This document shows, in pieces, positions 15,684-25,503 of a DNA stretch of 64,000 nt (position 1 is its first letter; each line of letters starts with the position of its first letter). This DNA is from Lachnospiraceae bacterium (GTDB lineage: Bacteria; Bacteroidota; Bacteroidia; Bacteroidales; Muribaculaceae). The DNA lies in the NCBI GenBank assembly GCA_023663655.1, contig JAMPGZ010000010.1, positions 1 through 64,000 of the forward strand, written 5' to 3'. The position numbers and the translations under genes are program-made. The notes under the pieces were generated by a model. That model did no database searches. It was given only the letters and a program-made list of their open reading frames with translations, and was not told the origin of the DNA.

Positions 15684-16385
15684 TAAATTTGCTTTTATTA
15701 GACTTAAAATTAATTACTATAAAACTTTTTTCGTTTCATTCAATTACTGGGTTACTTGGCTTTAATCATAATGTTATACATGGTTAAGGGTTAATTTTCC
15801 GAATGCAAATAAAATGGAAATTTCTAAAAAAGATTTAAAAAATCGTCCACATCGCTGTCAAAAATATACCATAAATGTATCTTGCTGATAATCGCAGGTT
15901 TATTAGTCCGCAAAAACAGCTTTTGCAACGATAATTTTAATCTTTCGGGGTGAAGAAAAATGTATAAAAAACAAAAACGCACGTTCTCATGGTTGAACGC
16001 CGTCCTGCCAAATCGCGCCGGCTTGACAGCCGTATCTTGCCGGTGTGAGACACCTCCCTTTATATAAACATAGGTGTGGCGAGATTTTTCATGGATATTT
16101 TTCAGGTATCACATCCCAATTGCGATACGTCACGTCATCGGCGTGGGGCACATCATCCGTGGGTGGACGCGATGCATCGCGTCACATAATATCGCATTTA
16201 TACACTATCCCTTGCACTTGCATTCGTGGAAGCCAGTATGTCAACGCAGCTCTTTAGAGAAACAAAACTGAATCGCTGATACAAATTTTATAATTTTTGG
16301 CGGAATAACAATATACTTTTACGTAATTTTCGTTCATCTTCGTGTTAAAATTCTTAATTCATCTATATCATCGGGCTTTTAACCG
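15684..16385. other. Divergent intergenic region of the PUL
   Basis: About 700 bp with no credible gene separate the susC operon from the first GH105 gene. A one-mismatch -7 box for susC (TTTATTTG on the minus strand) lies at 15806-15813, about 125 nt from its start. The stretch 15960-16260 is higher in G+C and contains an 18-bp perfect palindrome. Binding sites for the hybrid regulator are expected here but I could not define them. Confidence 0.45.
16166..16183. repeat. Perfect 18-bp palindrome
   Basis: GACGCGATGCATCGCGTC equals its own reverse complement. It could be a protein-binding site or part of a dispersed intergenic repeat. No second copy was seen in the window. Confidence 0.6.
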
Positions 16386-17540
16386 ATGAAAAACGATCTG
16401 TTTATGAAGATATTGCAATCATTAACTCTCGCTTTCGCCATGTCGTGCTGCGCTATGCCGGCTGCTGCCGAGTCGTGGCGAGATTTCCCTCAGGGGGCGA
16501 CTCCCACCGAGGTGGGCGACCGCATCGCCGGCAAGTATCTCATCACGCCTCACACGCGCTTTGGCAATCCTCGTGCCGAGAAGGCTCCTACTTATGTCAC
16601 CTACCCCGACGCGCTCACTTGGCTTGGGGCGCTGTGGTATGCGCAGGCTACCGGCAACGGGGAGATGACCGACCGTCTTGTGAAGCGCTTTGAGCCGCTG
16701 TTCACTGTGCAGAAGAGTTTCCTGCCCAAAATGGTCCATGTGGATTATAATGTGGTGGGCTCGGTGCCGCTCGAGATTTATATGCAGTGCGGGGGCGAGC
16801 GTTACCGCGAGCTGGGGATGAGGTATGCCGACTCGCAGTGGGAGCTGCCTGCCGACGCCAAGCCTGAGCAGAAGGCTTATGCCGACAAGGGGTATTCGTG
16901 GCAGACGCGGGTGTGGATCGACGATATGTTTATGATCACCACTATCCAGTCGCAAGCCTACAGGGTGACCGGCGACCGCAAGTACATAGACCGCGCCGCC
17001 AGGGAGATGGTGATGTATCTCAGCGAGATACAGCGGTCCAACGGACTGTTTTACCACTCGCCTGAAGCTCCGTTTTTCTGGGCTCGTGGCAACGGCTGGA
17101 TGGCTGCCGGAATGGCTGAGCTGCTGTCGATGCTGCCTGAGGACAATCCTGACCGTCAGGCGATCATGACGGCATACAGGAAGATGATGAAGACTCTTAA
17201 GGAGCATCAGGGCGAGGACGGGCTGTGGCGTCAGCTCGTCGACGACCGTGAGGCTTGGAACGAGACTTCGGGCACGGCAATGTTCACCTACGCCATGATC
17301 AAGGGGGTGAAGCATGGATGGCTCGATGAAAAGGAGTATGCCCCGGTAGCTCGCAAGGGGTGGCTGGGACTTGTGTCTTACATCAACGCCGACGATGAGA
17401 TCACCGAGGTGTGTGAGGGCACCAACATCAAGAACGACCGCAATCATTACATGAACCGCAAGCGCATCGTGGGCGACCTGCACGCCCATGCCCCGCTGCT
17501 GTGGTGTGCCGCCGAACTTGTCAATTTCGATAAGAAATAG
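16386..17540 (+). CDS. GH105-type unsaturated uronyl hydrolase
   Basis: The 384-residue protein has a signal peptide; a start at ATG 16404 (MKILQSLTLAFAMSC) gives the cleaner signal and may be correct. The (alpha/alpha)6-barrel pattern and the motif VWIDDMFM, with the catalytic Asp near residue 179, match the GH105 family (YteR-like unsaturated rhamnogalacturonyl hydrolases). Supporting blocks are FFWARGNGWMAAGM and ETSGTAMFTYAM. Such enzymes remove the 4,5-unsaturated uronic acid left by polysaccharide lyases. It precedes the sensor-regulator gene. A weak hairpin (AATAGC/GCTATT) spans its stop codon and is followed by seven Ts. Confidence 0.85.
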   Translation: MKNDLFMKILQSLTLAFAMSCCAMPAAAESWRDFPQGATPTEVGDRIAGKYLITPHTRFGNPRAEKAPTYVTYPDALTWLGALWYAQATGNGEMTDRLVKRFEPLFTVQKSFLPKMVHVDYNVVGSVPLEIYMQCGGERYRELGMRYADSQWELPADAKPEQKAYADKGYSWQTRVWIDDMFMITTIQSQAYRVTGDRKYIDRAAREMVMYLSEIQRSNGLFYHSPEAPFFWARGNGWMAAGMAELLSMLPEDNPDRQAIMTAYRKMMKTLKEHQGEDGLWRQLVDDREAWNETSGTAMFTYAMIKGVKHGWLDEKEYAPVARKGWLGLVSYINADDEITEVCEGTNIKNDRNHYMNRKRIVGDLHAHAPLLWCAAELVNFDKK

Positions 17541-17626
17541 CCTACGGCAGCTATTCATGAGCCCGTTTTTTTGAATTATTATATCATCAATCATCGCAAA
17601 GGTGTGTGTTTCTCAAAAAAAATACA

Positions 17627-17634
17627 TACCTTTG
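17627..17634 (+). promoter_or_regulatory. -7 promoter box of the hybrid sensor-regulator
   Basis: TACCTTTG lies 40 nt before ATG 17675. It shows that the upstream in-frame ATG at 17606 is not the start. Confidence 0.6.
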
Positions 17635-17674
17635 CTTTACTACTACACATCATTATCATGAAATATACATTATC

Positions 17675-20600
17675 ATGAAAAATTTAGAGTTGAAGTGCTT
17701 TCTTTTATGCTTAACCTTATTGATACCTTCCCTGACGCTAAAGGCTGATTTCAGGGACAGTTCATCATTATTCACCAACATCGGGCTCGAGGACGGACTG
17801 TCGCAGCTGTCGGTGCTCGACATCATGCAGGATTCAAAGGGCTATATATGGTTTGCCACACGAAACGGGCTCAACCGATTTGACGGGCAGGAGATGGTGG
17901 TGTACAAGCATCAGTATAACAATCCCATGAGCCTTGCCGACAATGACTTGACGCGTATCGTGGAGGACAACGACCGCAACATCTGGATAGGCTCATCGAA
18001 AGGATTGACGCGGCTCAATACGCTGACCGACAAGATGCGCCCTTATCGCGCGAAAGATATTAAGGCTTTCGGCACCGGAGTGAAATCACTGTTTGTCGAC
18101 TCGCGCCACCGGGTGCTCGTGGGCACGTCCAACGGCGTGTATCTCTACATTCCGGAAGCCGACACTTTCCAGAAACTTGAGTTCAACGGGACATTGAGCA
18201 AAGCCTATATAACCATGTTTGCCGAAACCACTGACCACAAGCTCATTGTGTGTACAAAAGAACATGGCATGGTCATCAGCGACTTGGACTTCAAAAATGT
18301 GGAAGCATTCAACAAGAAGAATTCGCCTCAGCTATTGTCGGACAATGACGTGACAAGCGCTCTCGAAGACTCGAAAGGCACATTGTGGATAGCCACCAAC
18401 CAGACCGGCATCGTGAAGTGGAACCGTAAAAGCGGCGAAATCAAGCATTTCACCACCCGCAACACCGAACTGTCCAACAACACTATACGTCAGATAAAAG
18501 AGACCGACGGAAAGCTCTTCATCGCCACAATGGACGGAGTTTACACCCTTGACCTCGCCACCGAGCAGCTTCAGGCTCACTCCAATGCCAAGCTGAGCCG
18601 AGGAATGCTGAGCCACTTCTCTATTTACTCGTTATGCGTCGATAAAAACGGAGGAGTGTGGATCGGCACCTATTCAGGCGGCGTGAACTACCTGTCGAAA
18701 TACAATAACCGTTTCGTGCTCCACGAGCCGAGCAATTCCGTCAACTCATTGCTCGGAATCTACGGCAACATGGCAAGCAACAGTGACAATCTCTATATCT
18801 CAACCGAGGGCGGCGGGCTGCTCGTCTATGACCTGCACAACAAAAAATACTCGACCTACGTCTACAACAACACCTCCGACAACCGCTTCAGCAGCAACAT
18901 CATAAAGACAGTCACACTTGATGGCAACACCGTGTGGTGCGGCTCGGCACAAGGCAATATATACCGCTTCGACACTCAGACCCGCAAGTTTGAGCATTTC
19001 TACACGATGGAATACGGTTCCATATACTCCATCGTGAAAGACGACGAGGGGTCACTGTTCTTCGCCTCGTCAACCCCACGCTCAGGACTCGTGAAGCTGA
19101 CCAAGGATGGAGAATTCTCGAACTGTTTCATGAAAGGCGACAGCGTTCTGGCTAACGCCAGCGCAAGATGCATCCTGTCGGTGGGCAACAAGCGCTATCT
19201 CATCGGCACAAGAAGCTCCGGAGTGTTGCTATATGACGAAAAAGAACAGAAGTTCACCAATTTCAGCAGCGAAGGGGAAGGAAAATACAAGTTGCCGTCA
19301 AACTATGTCACGTCAATCATAAAGACCTCTCGTGGTGAAATATGGATTTCATCATTCGGTGGCGGACTGAGCCTGTTTGACCCGGACAAGGGCATCCTCC
19401 GGAGCCTGACAAAAGATGCCGGACTTGCCAACGATGAAATATGCGCCTTGGTAGAGGACAAAGACCAAAATATATGGTTCTCCTCCAACAACGGCATATC
19501 GCGCTTCAACCCCTCGACCGATGAAATAAACACCTATAAGGTCAACAGCACCGGAGTGCTTGAATTCACTCCTCACAGTGGCACAGCCCTACCCGACGGA
19601 TCGATCGCCTTCAGCGCGAGCAACGGTTTCATCACCTTCCACCCCGATGATATGCACCTCACACCCCAGCAATCGCCGCTCGTGCTCACCGGGCTCACCG
19701 TCAACAACAACCCTGTGTCGCCCGAAGGTGACGACGGCATTCTGAAATCAGCCATCGACGACACCGAGACTCTGCATCTCAACTACAACCAAAACAATAT
19801 ATCCATTAAGTACAGTGCCTTGAACTACACCGACGCAGGTGTGAATCAATATGCCATCAGGCTTTTGGGACATGACGATAAATGGGCATACGTAGGCAAC
19901 CGCCGAGAAGCATTCTACAACAACCTCGACCCCGGCAAATACACATTTGAAGTGAAAGCCTCCAACAACGACGGTGTGTGGGATGACGAAGCAAAACGCA
20001 TCGACATCATCATCGAGCCGCCGGTGTGGGGCACATGGTATGCCTATCTGTTCTATATAATTGTCATCACCGGCACAATCGTGCTTATCATGTACTACCT
20101 CATCAAGAAGCGCGATCTCGAACAGGCACTGCAATACAAATCGCTCGAACAGCAGCAGGCTGAGGAATTCCATCAGACTAAACTCAGGATGTTCACCAAC
20201 TTCTCCCATGAGCTACGCACTCCGCTCATGCTCATCCTCGCACCACTTCAGGAACTTCTCGACCGCAATGACCTGAACACATCGGTAAAGAATAAGCTCA
20301 ACCTCATCTTCAACAATTCCCAGCGCCTGTCTCTGCTCGTGAATCAATTGATGGATCTGCGCAAAAGCCAGGCAGGAAAATTGCGTCTTAAGATCGCTAA
20401 AGATGAAATGTGCGCTTTCATGCAGGAGATATACTCCGCCTTCAATCAGATTGCAGTCAGCAAAGATATAGACTTCACTTACGAATGTTCGGAAGAGCGC
20501 ATCGGAGCGTGGTATGACAAGTCGCTGCTTGAAAAAGTAGTGTTCAACCTACTCTCCAACGCTTTCAAATACACTCCTGCCAACGGAAAAGTGTCGCTCG

Positions 20601-21775
20601 TGCTGAAAAAGCTGCTCAAAGCTAATCTCCCTGTTGAGAAATCACAACACTTACCCGACGGCGAAAAATTCGTGCATCTCATAGTCACTGACACCGGAAA
20701 AGGTATTCCGGAGAGCGAAATGACCAATATATTTGCCCCGTTCTATCAGATTGAAGACGGACGCTCCAAAGACAAAGTTGGCACAGGCATCGGACTGAGC
20801 CTCACTCAGTCGATAGTCGAACTGCACCACGGAATCATCTGGGTGGAAAACAATGATGACGGAGGAGCTGCATTCCATGTGATTTTCCCCATCGATAAAT
20901 CTGGCTACACCGATGATGAAATCGATAAAGACGCCGCCAACCGCGTGGTGACCGATGTAATTCCATCGACTGCCGAGCCCGAAAGCTTTGAGTTGGAGAA
21001 AAAGTACACCGTTCTTCTTGTAGAAGACAACGAAGAAGTGCGCACCTACGTCAAAGAATGCCTCGAGCCCTACTTCTTTGTCATCGAGGCAGCCGATGGC
21101 GACACTGCGTTCAACATCGTTGTCGATAAATACCCCGATATAGTAGTAAGCGACATAATGATGCCCGGAAAAGACGGACTTGAGCTATGTCAGGAGATAA
21201 AACAGGATCTCCGCACCGGACACATCCCGGTGATTCTGATGACAGCACGCTCCATGGTGATGCAAATTAAAGAAGGATTTGCATCGGGAGCCGACGACTA
21301 TATCGTGAAGCCATTTAATATGGATGTATTGATTCTGCGCATCAAGAACATACTGCTATCACGCGAAAAGCTTCGCAGTCTCTATGGCAAGAAATTCTCA
21401 CCCGAAGCTCTTGGAATAGAAATCGTGTCAAGCAACGACAGGTTCACTCAGAAATTCTTTGATGTAATCGAGAAAAATATCTCCAATCCCGATCTCAACA
21501 TCGAACTTCTATGCAAAGAAATAGGCTTGAGCCGCACCAACCTCTACCGAAAGCTCAAAGCGATCACCGATCTTTCGCCAGTGGAACTCATACGCAACAA
21601 GCGTATGGAAATTGCGGCAAAACTGCTTGTGGAATCCGATGTCACAGTTTCCGAGGTATCCACTTACGTAGGTTTCAACAGCCACGCTTATTTCACGCAA
21701 TGCTTCAAGGCAGTCTACGGCACATCGCCGTCCGACTTCCTCGCAGGACATAAAAAAGCATCATCTCCTGCGTGA
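17675..21775 (+). CDS. Hybrid two-component system sensor/regulator of the PUL
   Basis: The 1366-residue protein joins a whole two-component system. It has a signal peptide (MKNLELKCFLLCLTLLIPSL) and a periplasmic sensor of about 14 propeller repeats (DSKGYIWFATRNGLNRFDG, EDKDQNIWFSSNNGISRF), ending in a Y_Y_Y domain near residues 710-780. A membrane helix lies near 785-810. The HisKA domain has phospho-acceptor H845 (FSHELRTPL), and the ATPase domain has NLLSNAFKYTP and GTGIGLSL. The receiver has D1160 (VVSDIMMPGKDG), and the AraC-type DNA-binding domain closes the protein. It probably senses a breakdown product of the glycan and switches on the susC operon and the enzyme genes. All key residues are present. 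Confidence 0.95.
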   Translation: MKNLELKCFLLCLTLLIPSLTLKADFRDSSSLFTNIGLEDGLSQLSVLDIMQDSKGYIWFATRNGLNRFDGQEMVVYKHQYNNPMSLADNDLTRIVEDNDRNIWIGSSKGLTRLNTLTDKMRPYRAKDIKAFGTGVKSLFVDSRHRVLVGTSNGVYLYIPEADTFQKLEFNGTLSKAYITMFAETTDHKLIVCTKEHGMVISDLDFKNVEAFNKKNSPQLLSDNDVTSALEDSKGTLWIATNQTGIVKWNRKSGEIKHFTTRNTELSNNTIRQIKETDGKLFIATMDGVYTLDLATEQLQAHSNAKLSRGMLSHFSIYSLCVDKNGGVWIGTYSGGVNYLSKYNNRFVLHEPSNSVNSLLGIYGNMASNSDNLYISTEGGGLLVYDLHNKKYSTYVYNNTSDNRFSSNIIKTVTLDGNTVWCGSAQGNIYRFDTQTRKFEHFYTMEYGSIYSIVKDDEGSLFFASSTPRSGLVKLTKDGEFSNCFMKGDSVLANASARCILSVGNKRYLIGTRSSGVLLYDEKEQKFTNFSSEGEGKYKLPSNYVTSIIKTSRGEIWISSFGGGLSLFDPDKGILRSLTKDAGLANDEICALVEDKDQNIWFSSNNGISRFNPSTDEINTYKVNSTGVLEFTPHSGTALPDGSIAFSASNGFITFHPDDMHLTPQQSPLVLTGLTVNNNPVSPEGDDGILKSAIDDTETLHLNYNQNNISIKYSALNYTDAGVNQYAIRLLGHDDKWAYVGNRREAFYNNLDPGKYTFEVKASNNDGVWDDEAKRIDIIIEPPVWGTWYAYLFYIIVITGTIVLIMYYLIKKRDLEQALQYKSLEQQQAEEFHQTKLRMFTNFSHELRTPLMLILAPLQELLDRNDLNTSVKNKLNLIFNNSQRLSLLVNQLMDLRKSQAGKLRLKIAKDEMCAFMQEIYSAFNQIAVSKDIDFTYECSEERIGAWYDKSLLEKVVFNLLSNAFKYTPANGKVSLVLKKLLKANLPVEKSQHLPDGEKFVHLIVTDTGKGIPESEMTNIFAPFYQIEDGRSKDKVGTGIGLSLTQSIVELHHGIIWVENNDDGGAAFHVIFPIDKSGYTDDEIDKDAANRVVTDVIPSTAEPESFELEKKYTVLLVEDNEEVRTYVKECLEPYFFVIEAADGDTAFNIVVDKYPDIVVSDIMMPGKDGLELCQEIKQDLRTGHIPVILMTARSMVMQIKEGFASGADDYIVKPFNMDVLILRIKNILLSREKLRSLYGKKFSPEALGIEIVSSNDRFTQKFFDVIEKNISNPDLNIELLCKEIGLSRTNLYRKLKAITDLSPVELIRNKRMEIAAKLLVESDVTVSEVSTYVGFNSHAYFTQCFKAVYGTSPSDFLAGHKKASSPA

Positions 21776-21786
21776 TTTTGCTAATG

Positions 21787-21857
21787 ATTGACACATTATT
21801 GAAAATCAGTGCGAAGAAGGTTCACTAAATTCGGCTGAAATTCAATAATGTATCAAT
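21787..21857 (+). promoter_or_regulatory. Long inverted repeat just before a GH105 gene
   Basis: The arms 21787-21803 and 21841-21857 (ATTGACACATTATTGAA and its near-complement, one G-U) pair over 17 bp around 37 nt. The second arm ends 6 nt before the start codon at 21864. It may be a terminator for the sensor-regulator gene, a leader hairpin controlling translation or an operator. Confidence 0.5.
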
Positions 21858-21863
21858 ACAGCA

Positions 21864-23879
21864 ATGAAAAAAGCAGTTATCTCGGCAATAGTTGCCTGTT
21901 GCATCTCACAAGCTTCCGCCTCTTTACCGGGAGCAACTCCTGAAAAATACTCCGATGGCATCGCACAGACTGTGATGACACGTTACCCCTCGGCGCTCAC
22001 CATTCCATTCAAGCCCTGGTGCTATCCTCAAGGATATTTCCTCACAGGGCTTGAAAAATTGTGGAACTCCACCGGCGACCGCCAATATTACGACTACATC
22101 ATGTCTTGGGCTGATCAGGTGGTGAACCCCGATGGAACACTACGTTACTTCAAAGGCAGAAGCATGGACGACATGATGGCGGGATCAGTCATCGTGTGGG
22201 CATACGCCCAAACCAAGGATGAAAAATTCCGCAAAGCTGCCGAAATCATCCGCAAAAGTTACGACGACTATCCACGCACCACCGATGGAGTATTCTGGCA
22301 CGGACGCGGCACTGTAGGACAAATATGGGTCGACGGAGTATTCATGGGACAGATGTTTCTCACAAAATATGGCAAATACATCGGCGACGCCGACTATTGC
22401 TTTGATGAAGCCGCGAAACAACTCATAGGAATGCACACCCACCTCAAAAAAGGTGACTCAGGGCTACTTTACCACGGTTGGGACGAAGACAAAGATGCCC
22501 GCTGGGCTGACCCGATCACAGGAATGGCTCCGGAAGTATGGAGCGAAGGACTGGGATGGTACGCATTGATAATGGTAGAAACTCTTGACATATTCCCAAA
22601 GAAGCATCCTCAATATTCCACACTTGTCAACATCACACGCGAGTTAATGAAAGGCTTGAAAGATTGTCAGGATCCGGCAACAGGATTATGGTATCAGGTG
22701 GTCGACAAAGGAAACCGGGAAGGAAATTGGCACGAAACATCAGGAAGCGCAATGTATGTCTACGCCATCCAACGTGCAATAGAACTTGGCATAATACCAG
22801 CTGCCGACTACAAAGATGCGGTGGTCAACGGCTATAAAGGAATAGTGTCAAAAGCCAAGATAAGTCTTGCCGACGGACTACTCGACTTATATGACGCTAA
22901 TAACGGGCTCGGAATACAAAAAGACTACGACACTTACGTCACACGCCCTCGAAAAAAGAACGGGCAAGAGGTTATCTCATCATTCCTATGGGGCACATGG
23001 ATAGTTGAAAACGCTTACAAAGATCTTAACTCCACGATGGAATCATCAATATCCATTCCAAAATTTGCCTGTACCGACTATTCTCAAGGAAAAGTTTTCG
23101 TATATGAAAACGACAGCATCGTATGGCAACACGACGCTCCCCTCTCCAATGACCTGTGGCACCTGCCTAATGGCAATCTGCTGTTCACCACCGGACATGG
23201 CGTCCTCGAAATGACTCTTTCGGGCGACACCATATTCAATTACCAGAGCGACAGCCACATATTTGCCTGTCAACGACTGAAAAACGGAAACACATTTGTC
23301 GGAGAATGCAACAGCGGCAAGATGCTCGAAATAAATCCTGAAGGAAAAATAGTCAAGTCGGTATCGATCCTTCCGGAAGGTGTCGCTGATGGCAAAAAAT
23401 CATTCATACGCAATGCCCGCCGTCTCGACAACGGACATTTCCTCGTGGCACATTACGGCGGTAAGAAAGTAGTCGAATATGACGAAAACGGCAAAAATGT
23501 GTGGGAAGTTCCGGCATCAGGCGGTGCCCACTCCGTGATACGTCTGCCCAACGGCAACACATTGGTGGCTATAGCCGATTCCGATAAAAATCCGCGTATC
23601 GTTGAGTATAATCCGCGCAAAAAGATTGTGTGGGAGATATCCAATGCCGACTTTCCCGATACAAAACCGTTCAAGTTCCTTTCCGGGATGCAATACATTC
23701 CGGAAAAAGGACTCTTATTCACCAACTGGCAGGGACATGGAATAAAGGAAAAAGCTCCTCACATGTTCCTTGTCAACCGAGACAAAAAGATACTCTACAC
23801 ATTCAATCCACGCAAAGAGATCGAAACCCTCTCATCAGTGTGCGTAATAGACTGCGGAGCCGATGCGCTTATCCATTGA
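21864..23879 (+). CDS. GH105-type hydrolase fused to a beta-propeller
   Basis: The 671-residue protein has a signal peptide (ending near SQASAS). Its GH105-type domain covers about residues 20-390, with the catalytic Asp at D157 (QIWVDGVFMGQMF) and the blocks PEVWSEGLGWYALIMV and HETSGSAMYVYAIQR. From about residue 400 a beta-propeller of PQQ-like or arylsulfotransferase-like repeats follows (DLWHLPNGNLLFTTGHG, RLKNGNTFVGE, RRLDNGHFLVAHYGG, IRLPNGNTLVAIADS). GH105 enzymes are usually 350-430 residues long, so the propeller is an added domain, perhaps for binding. The open frame is continuous, and its size fits a true fusion rather than a sequencing error. It is co-oriented with the other enzymes of the PUL. 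Confidence 0.85.
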   Translation: MKKAVISAIVACCISQASASLPGATPEKYSDGIAQTVMTRYPSALTIPFKPWCYPQGYFLTGLEKLWNSTGDRQYYDYIMSWADQVVNPDGTLRYFKGRSMDDMMAGSVIVWAYAQTKDEKFRKAAEIIRKSYDDYPRTTDGVFWHGRGTVGQIWVDGVFMGQMFLTKYGKYIGDADYCFDEAAKQLIGMHTHLKKGDSGLLYHGWDEDKDARWADPITGMAPEVWSEGLGWYALIMVETLDIFPKKHPQYSTLVNITRELMKGLKDCQDPATGLWYQVVDKGNREGNWHETSGSAMYVYAIQRAIELGIIPAADYKDAVVNGYKGIVSKAKISLADGLLDLYDANNGLGIQKDYDTYVTRPRKKNGQEVISSFLWGTWIVENAYKDLNSTMESSISIPKFACTDYSQGKVFVYENDSIVWQHDAPLSNDLWHLPNGNLLFTTGHGVLEMTLSGDTIFNYQSDSHIFACQRLKNGNTFVGECNSGKMLEINPEGKIVKSVSILPEGVADGKKSFIRNARRLDNGHFLVAHYGGKKVVEYDENGKNVWEVPASGGAHSVIRLPNGNTLVAIADSDKNPRIVEYNPRKKIVWEISNADFPDTKPFKFLSGMQYIPEKGLLFTNWQGHGIKEKAPHMFLVNRDKKILYTFNPRKEIETLSSVCVIDCGADALIH

Positions 23880-23924
23880 ATCGGGCTTTAATTTTCCGTC
23901 AAAACAGGATGTCCGTCAGTAACA

Positions 23925-23993
23925 AAATCCGTTTTATCCTCATGGCGGCAGCATAAGCCGCCCACCTCAACCCATCGAGGATAGAACGGATTT
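23925..23993. terminator. Two-tier hairpin between PUL genes
   Basis: The outer arms 23925-23941 and 23977-23993 pair over 17 bp with one G-U. Inside, GGCGGC (23944-23949) pairs with GCCGCC (23957-23962). It follows the propeller-fusion gene by 45 bp and lies 165 bp before the promoter of the GH88 gene. A terminator is likely, but the U tract is weak (TTTAATACATT). Confidence 0.5.
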
Positions 23994-24159
23994 AATACAT
24001 TGATATAACCCATGTTACACTATCTCATAACATCTCGACACACAATTCATAAAGCCACCGACACATTTTTCACAGCATGAAAAATGTACCAAACTGACGA
24101 TTGGCACAATAATAACAGTATTTTATATAATAATTAAAATAATTCTTCACTTTTGATAA

Positions 24160-24167
24160 TATCTTTG
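24160..24167 (+). promoter_or_regulatory. -7 promoter box before the GH88 gene
   Basis: TATCTTTG lies 47 nt before ATG 24215. It would start transcription of GH88, GH2, the PL38-like lyase and the last GH105 gene. Confidence 0.55.
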
Positions 24168-24214
24168 CATCATCGAAATTTGAAAATCAAATAATCATTA
24201 AATCTAAAAATATA

Positions 24215-25453
24215 ATGAAACTACAGGCAGGAATTTTATCACTCGCTCTCGTGTGCGGAGCTTGCTCCAACAACAAGTCAGCCACAGAAACCGATGTCGT
24301 AAAAGACGGTTTTGACTTTGCCTCACAACAATTGAAATATGCATTCACTGAAGTAGACAGTGTGATGAATAATCTCACCGAGGAACAGAAAGAGAAAATG
24401 ATATTCGCACCGAGAAACATACAGCCCGACGGTTCTCTGCGTCTCGTTGCGTCACGCGACTGGTGCAGCGGTTTCTTCCCCGGAGAACTATGGTATATGT
24501 ATGAGTACACCGGTGATGATTTCTGGAAAGAAAAGGCGTTGGAATTCACCGCTCCTGTAGAACGCGAGAAAACCAACGGCAAGACCCATGACATGGGATT
24601 CAAAGTATATTGCAGCTTCGGAAACGGATACCGTCTCACCGGCGACTCGACTTACCGCGACATAATGCTTGAATCAGCAAAAACATTGACCACTCGCTAC
24701 AAAGACAAAGTTGGCGCAATCCGTTCATGGGACCACAGCACCGACAAGTGGGACTGCCCGGTTATCATCGACAACATGATGAATCTTGAACTCCTTTACT
24801 GGGCGTTTAAAGAAACCGGCGACTCTCTCTACTACAATGTTGCCACAAACCACGCGCTCACTACGCTTAAAAATCATTTCCGCGATGATTACAGCTCATA
24901 TCACGTGGTTGATTACGACACCATCACAGGTGCCGTTCAGAAAAAGCAGACTCACCAAGGCTATTCTCACGAATCGGCATGGTCACGCGGACAGGCATGG
25001 GGTCTTTATGGCTACACCATGGCTTATCGTGAAACAAAACGTCCTGAATTTCTCGATCAGGCAAAACATATCGCCAACTATATCTTCACCAATCCCACTC
25101 TTCCTGAAGATTTGATCCCCTACTGGGATTATCAGGCACCAAACATTCCCAACGAGCCTCGCGATGCTTCAGCCGCTGCAGTATCAGCCTGCGCGCTCTA
25201 CGAGCTTTCGATGTACGATCAGGAGAATGCCGCCAAATACAAAGAGTGGGCTGACAAGATTGTCGATAGTCTTAACAGTGAAAACTATCGTGCCCAGCTC
25301 AACGGCGATCATGGCTTCCTATTGCTTCACAGCGTAGGTTCAGGCAACAGCAAATCAGAAATGGATGTTCCCATCATATATGCCGACTATTATTTCCTCG
25401 AAGCTTTGTTGAAAAAGCAAAAATTGGAAAACACCGGCTCAGCAATTCTATAA
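24215..25453 (+). CDS. GH88 unsaturated glucuronyl hydrolase, lipoprotein
   Basis: The 412-residue protein has a lipoprotein signal (Cys17 in LALVCGACSNN). It matches GH88 throughout: ASRDWCSGFFPGELWYMYEY, then CPVIIDNMMNLELLYWA with D186 as the likely catalytic acid, SAWSRGQAWGLYGYTM and NEPRDASAAAVSACAL. The family hydrolyses unsaturated glucuronyl ends of oligosaccharides made by lyases, acting by hydration of the double bond. As a lipoprotein it may act in the periplasm or at the cell surface. It begins the four-gene enzyme run with GH2, PL38-like and GH105. Confidence 0.92.
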   Translation: MKLQAGILSLALVCGACSNNKSATETDVVKDGFDFASQQLKYAFTEVDSVMNNLTEEQKEKMIFAPRNIQPDGSLRLVASRDWCSGFFPGELWYMYEYTGDDFWKEKALEFTAPVEREKTNGKTHDMGFKVYCSFGNGYRLTGDSTYRDIMLESAKTLTTRYKDKVGAIRSWDHSTDKWDCPVIIDNMMNLELLYWAFKETGDSLYYNVATNHALTTLKNHFRDDYSSYHVVDYDTITGAVQKKQTHQGYSHESAWSRGQAWGLYGYTMAYRETKRPEFLDQAKHIANYIFTNPTLPEDLIPYWDYQAPNIPNEPRDASAAAVSACALYELSMYDQENAAKYKEWADKIVDSLNSENYRAQLNGDHGFLLLHSVGSGNSKSEMDVPIIYADYYFLEALLKKQKLENTGSAIL

Positions 25454-25503
25454 GATTTTACAGCAAGATATTATATAGAGTAAATTTCTACAGGTAAATT
25501 AGT

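Noticed and set aside
16422-17594. 390-residue minus-strand open frame
   Set aside because: It is the exact antisense of the GH105 gene, which has a signal peptide and catalytic motifs. The antisense peptide is His- and Arg-rich with no family features.
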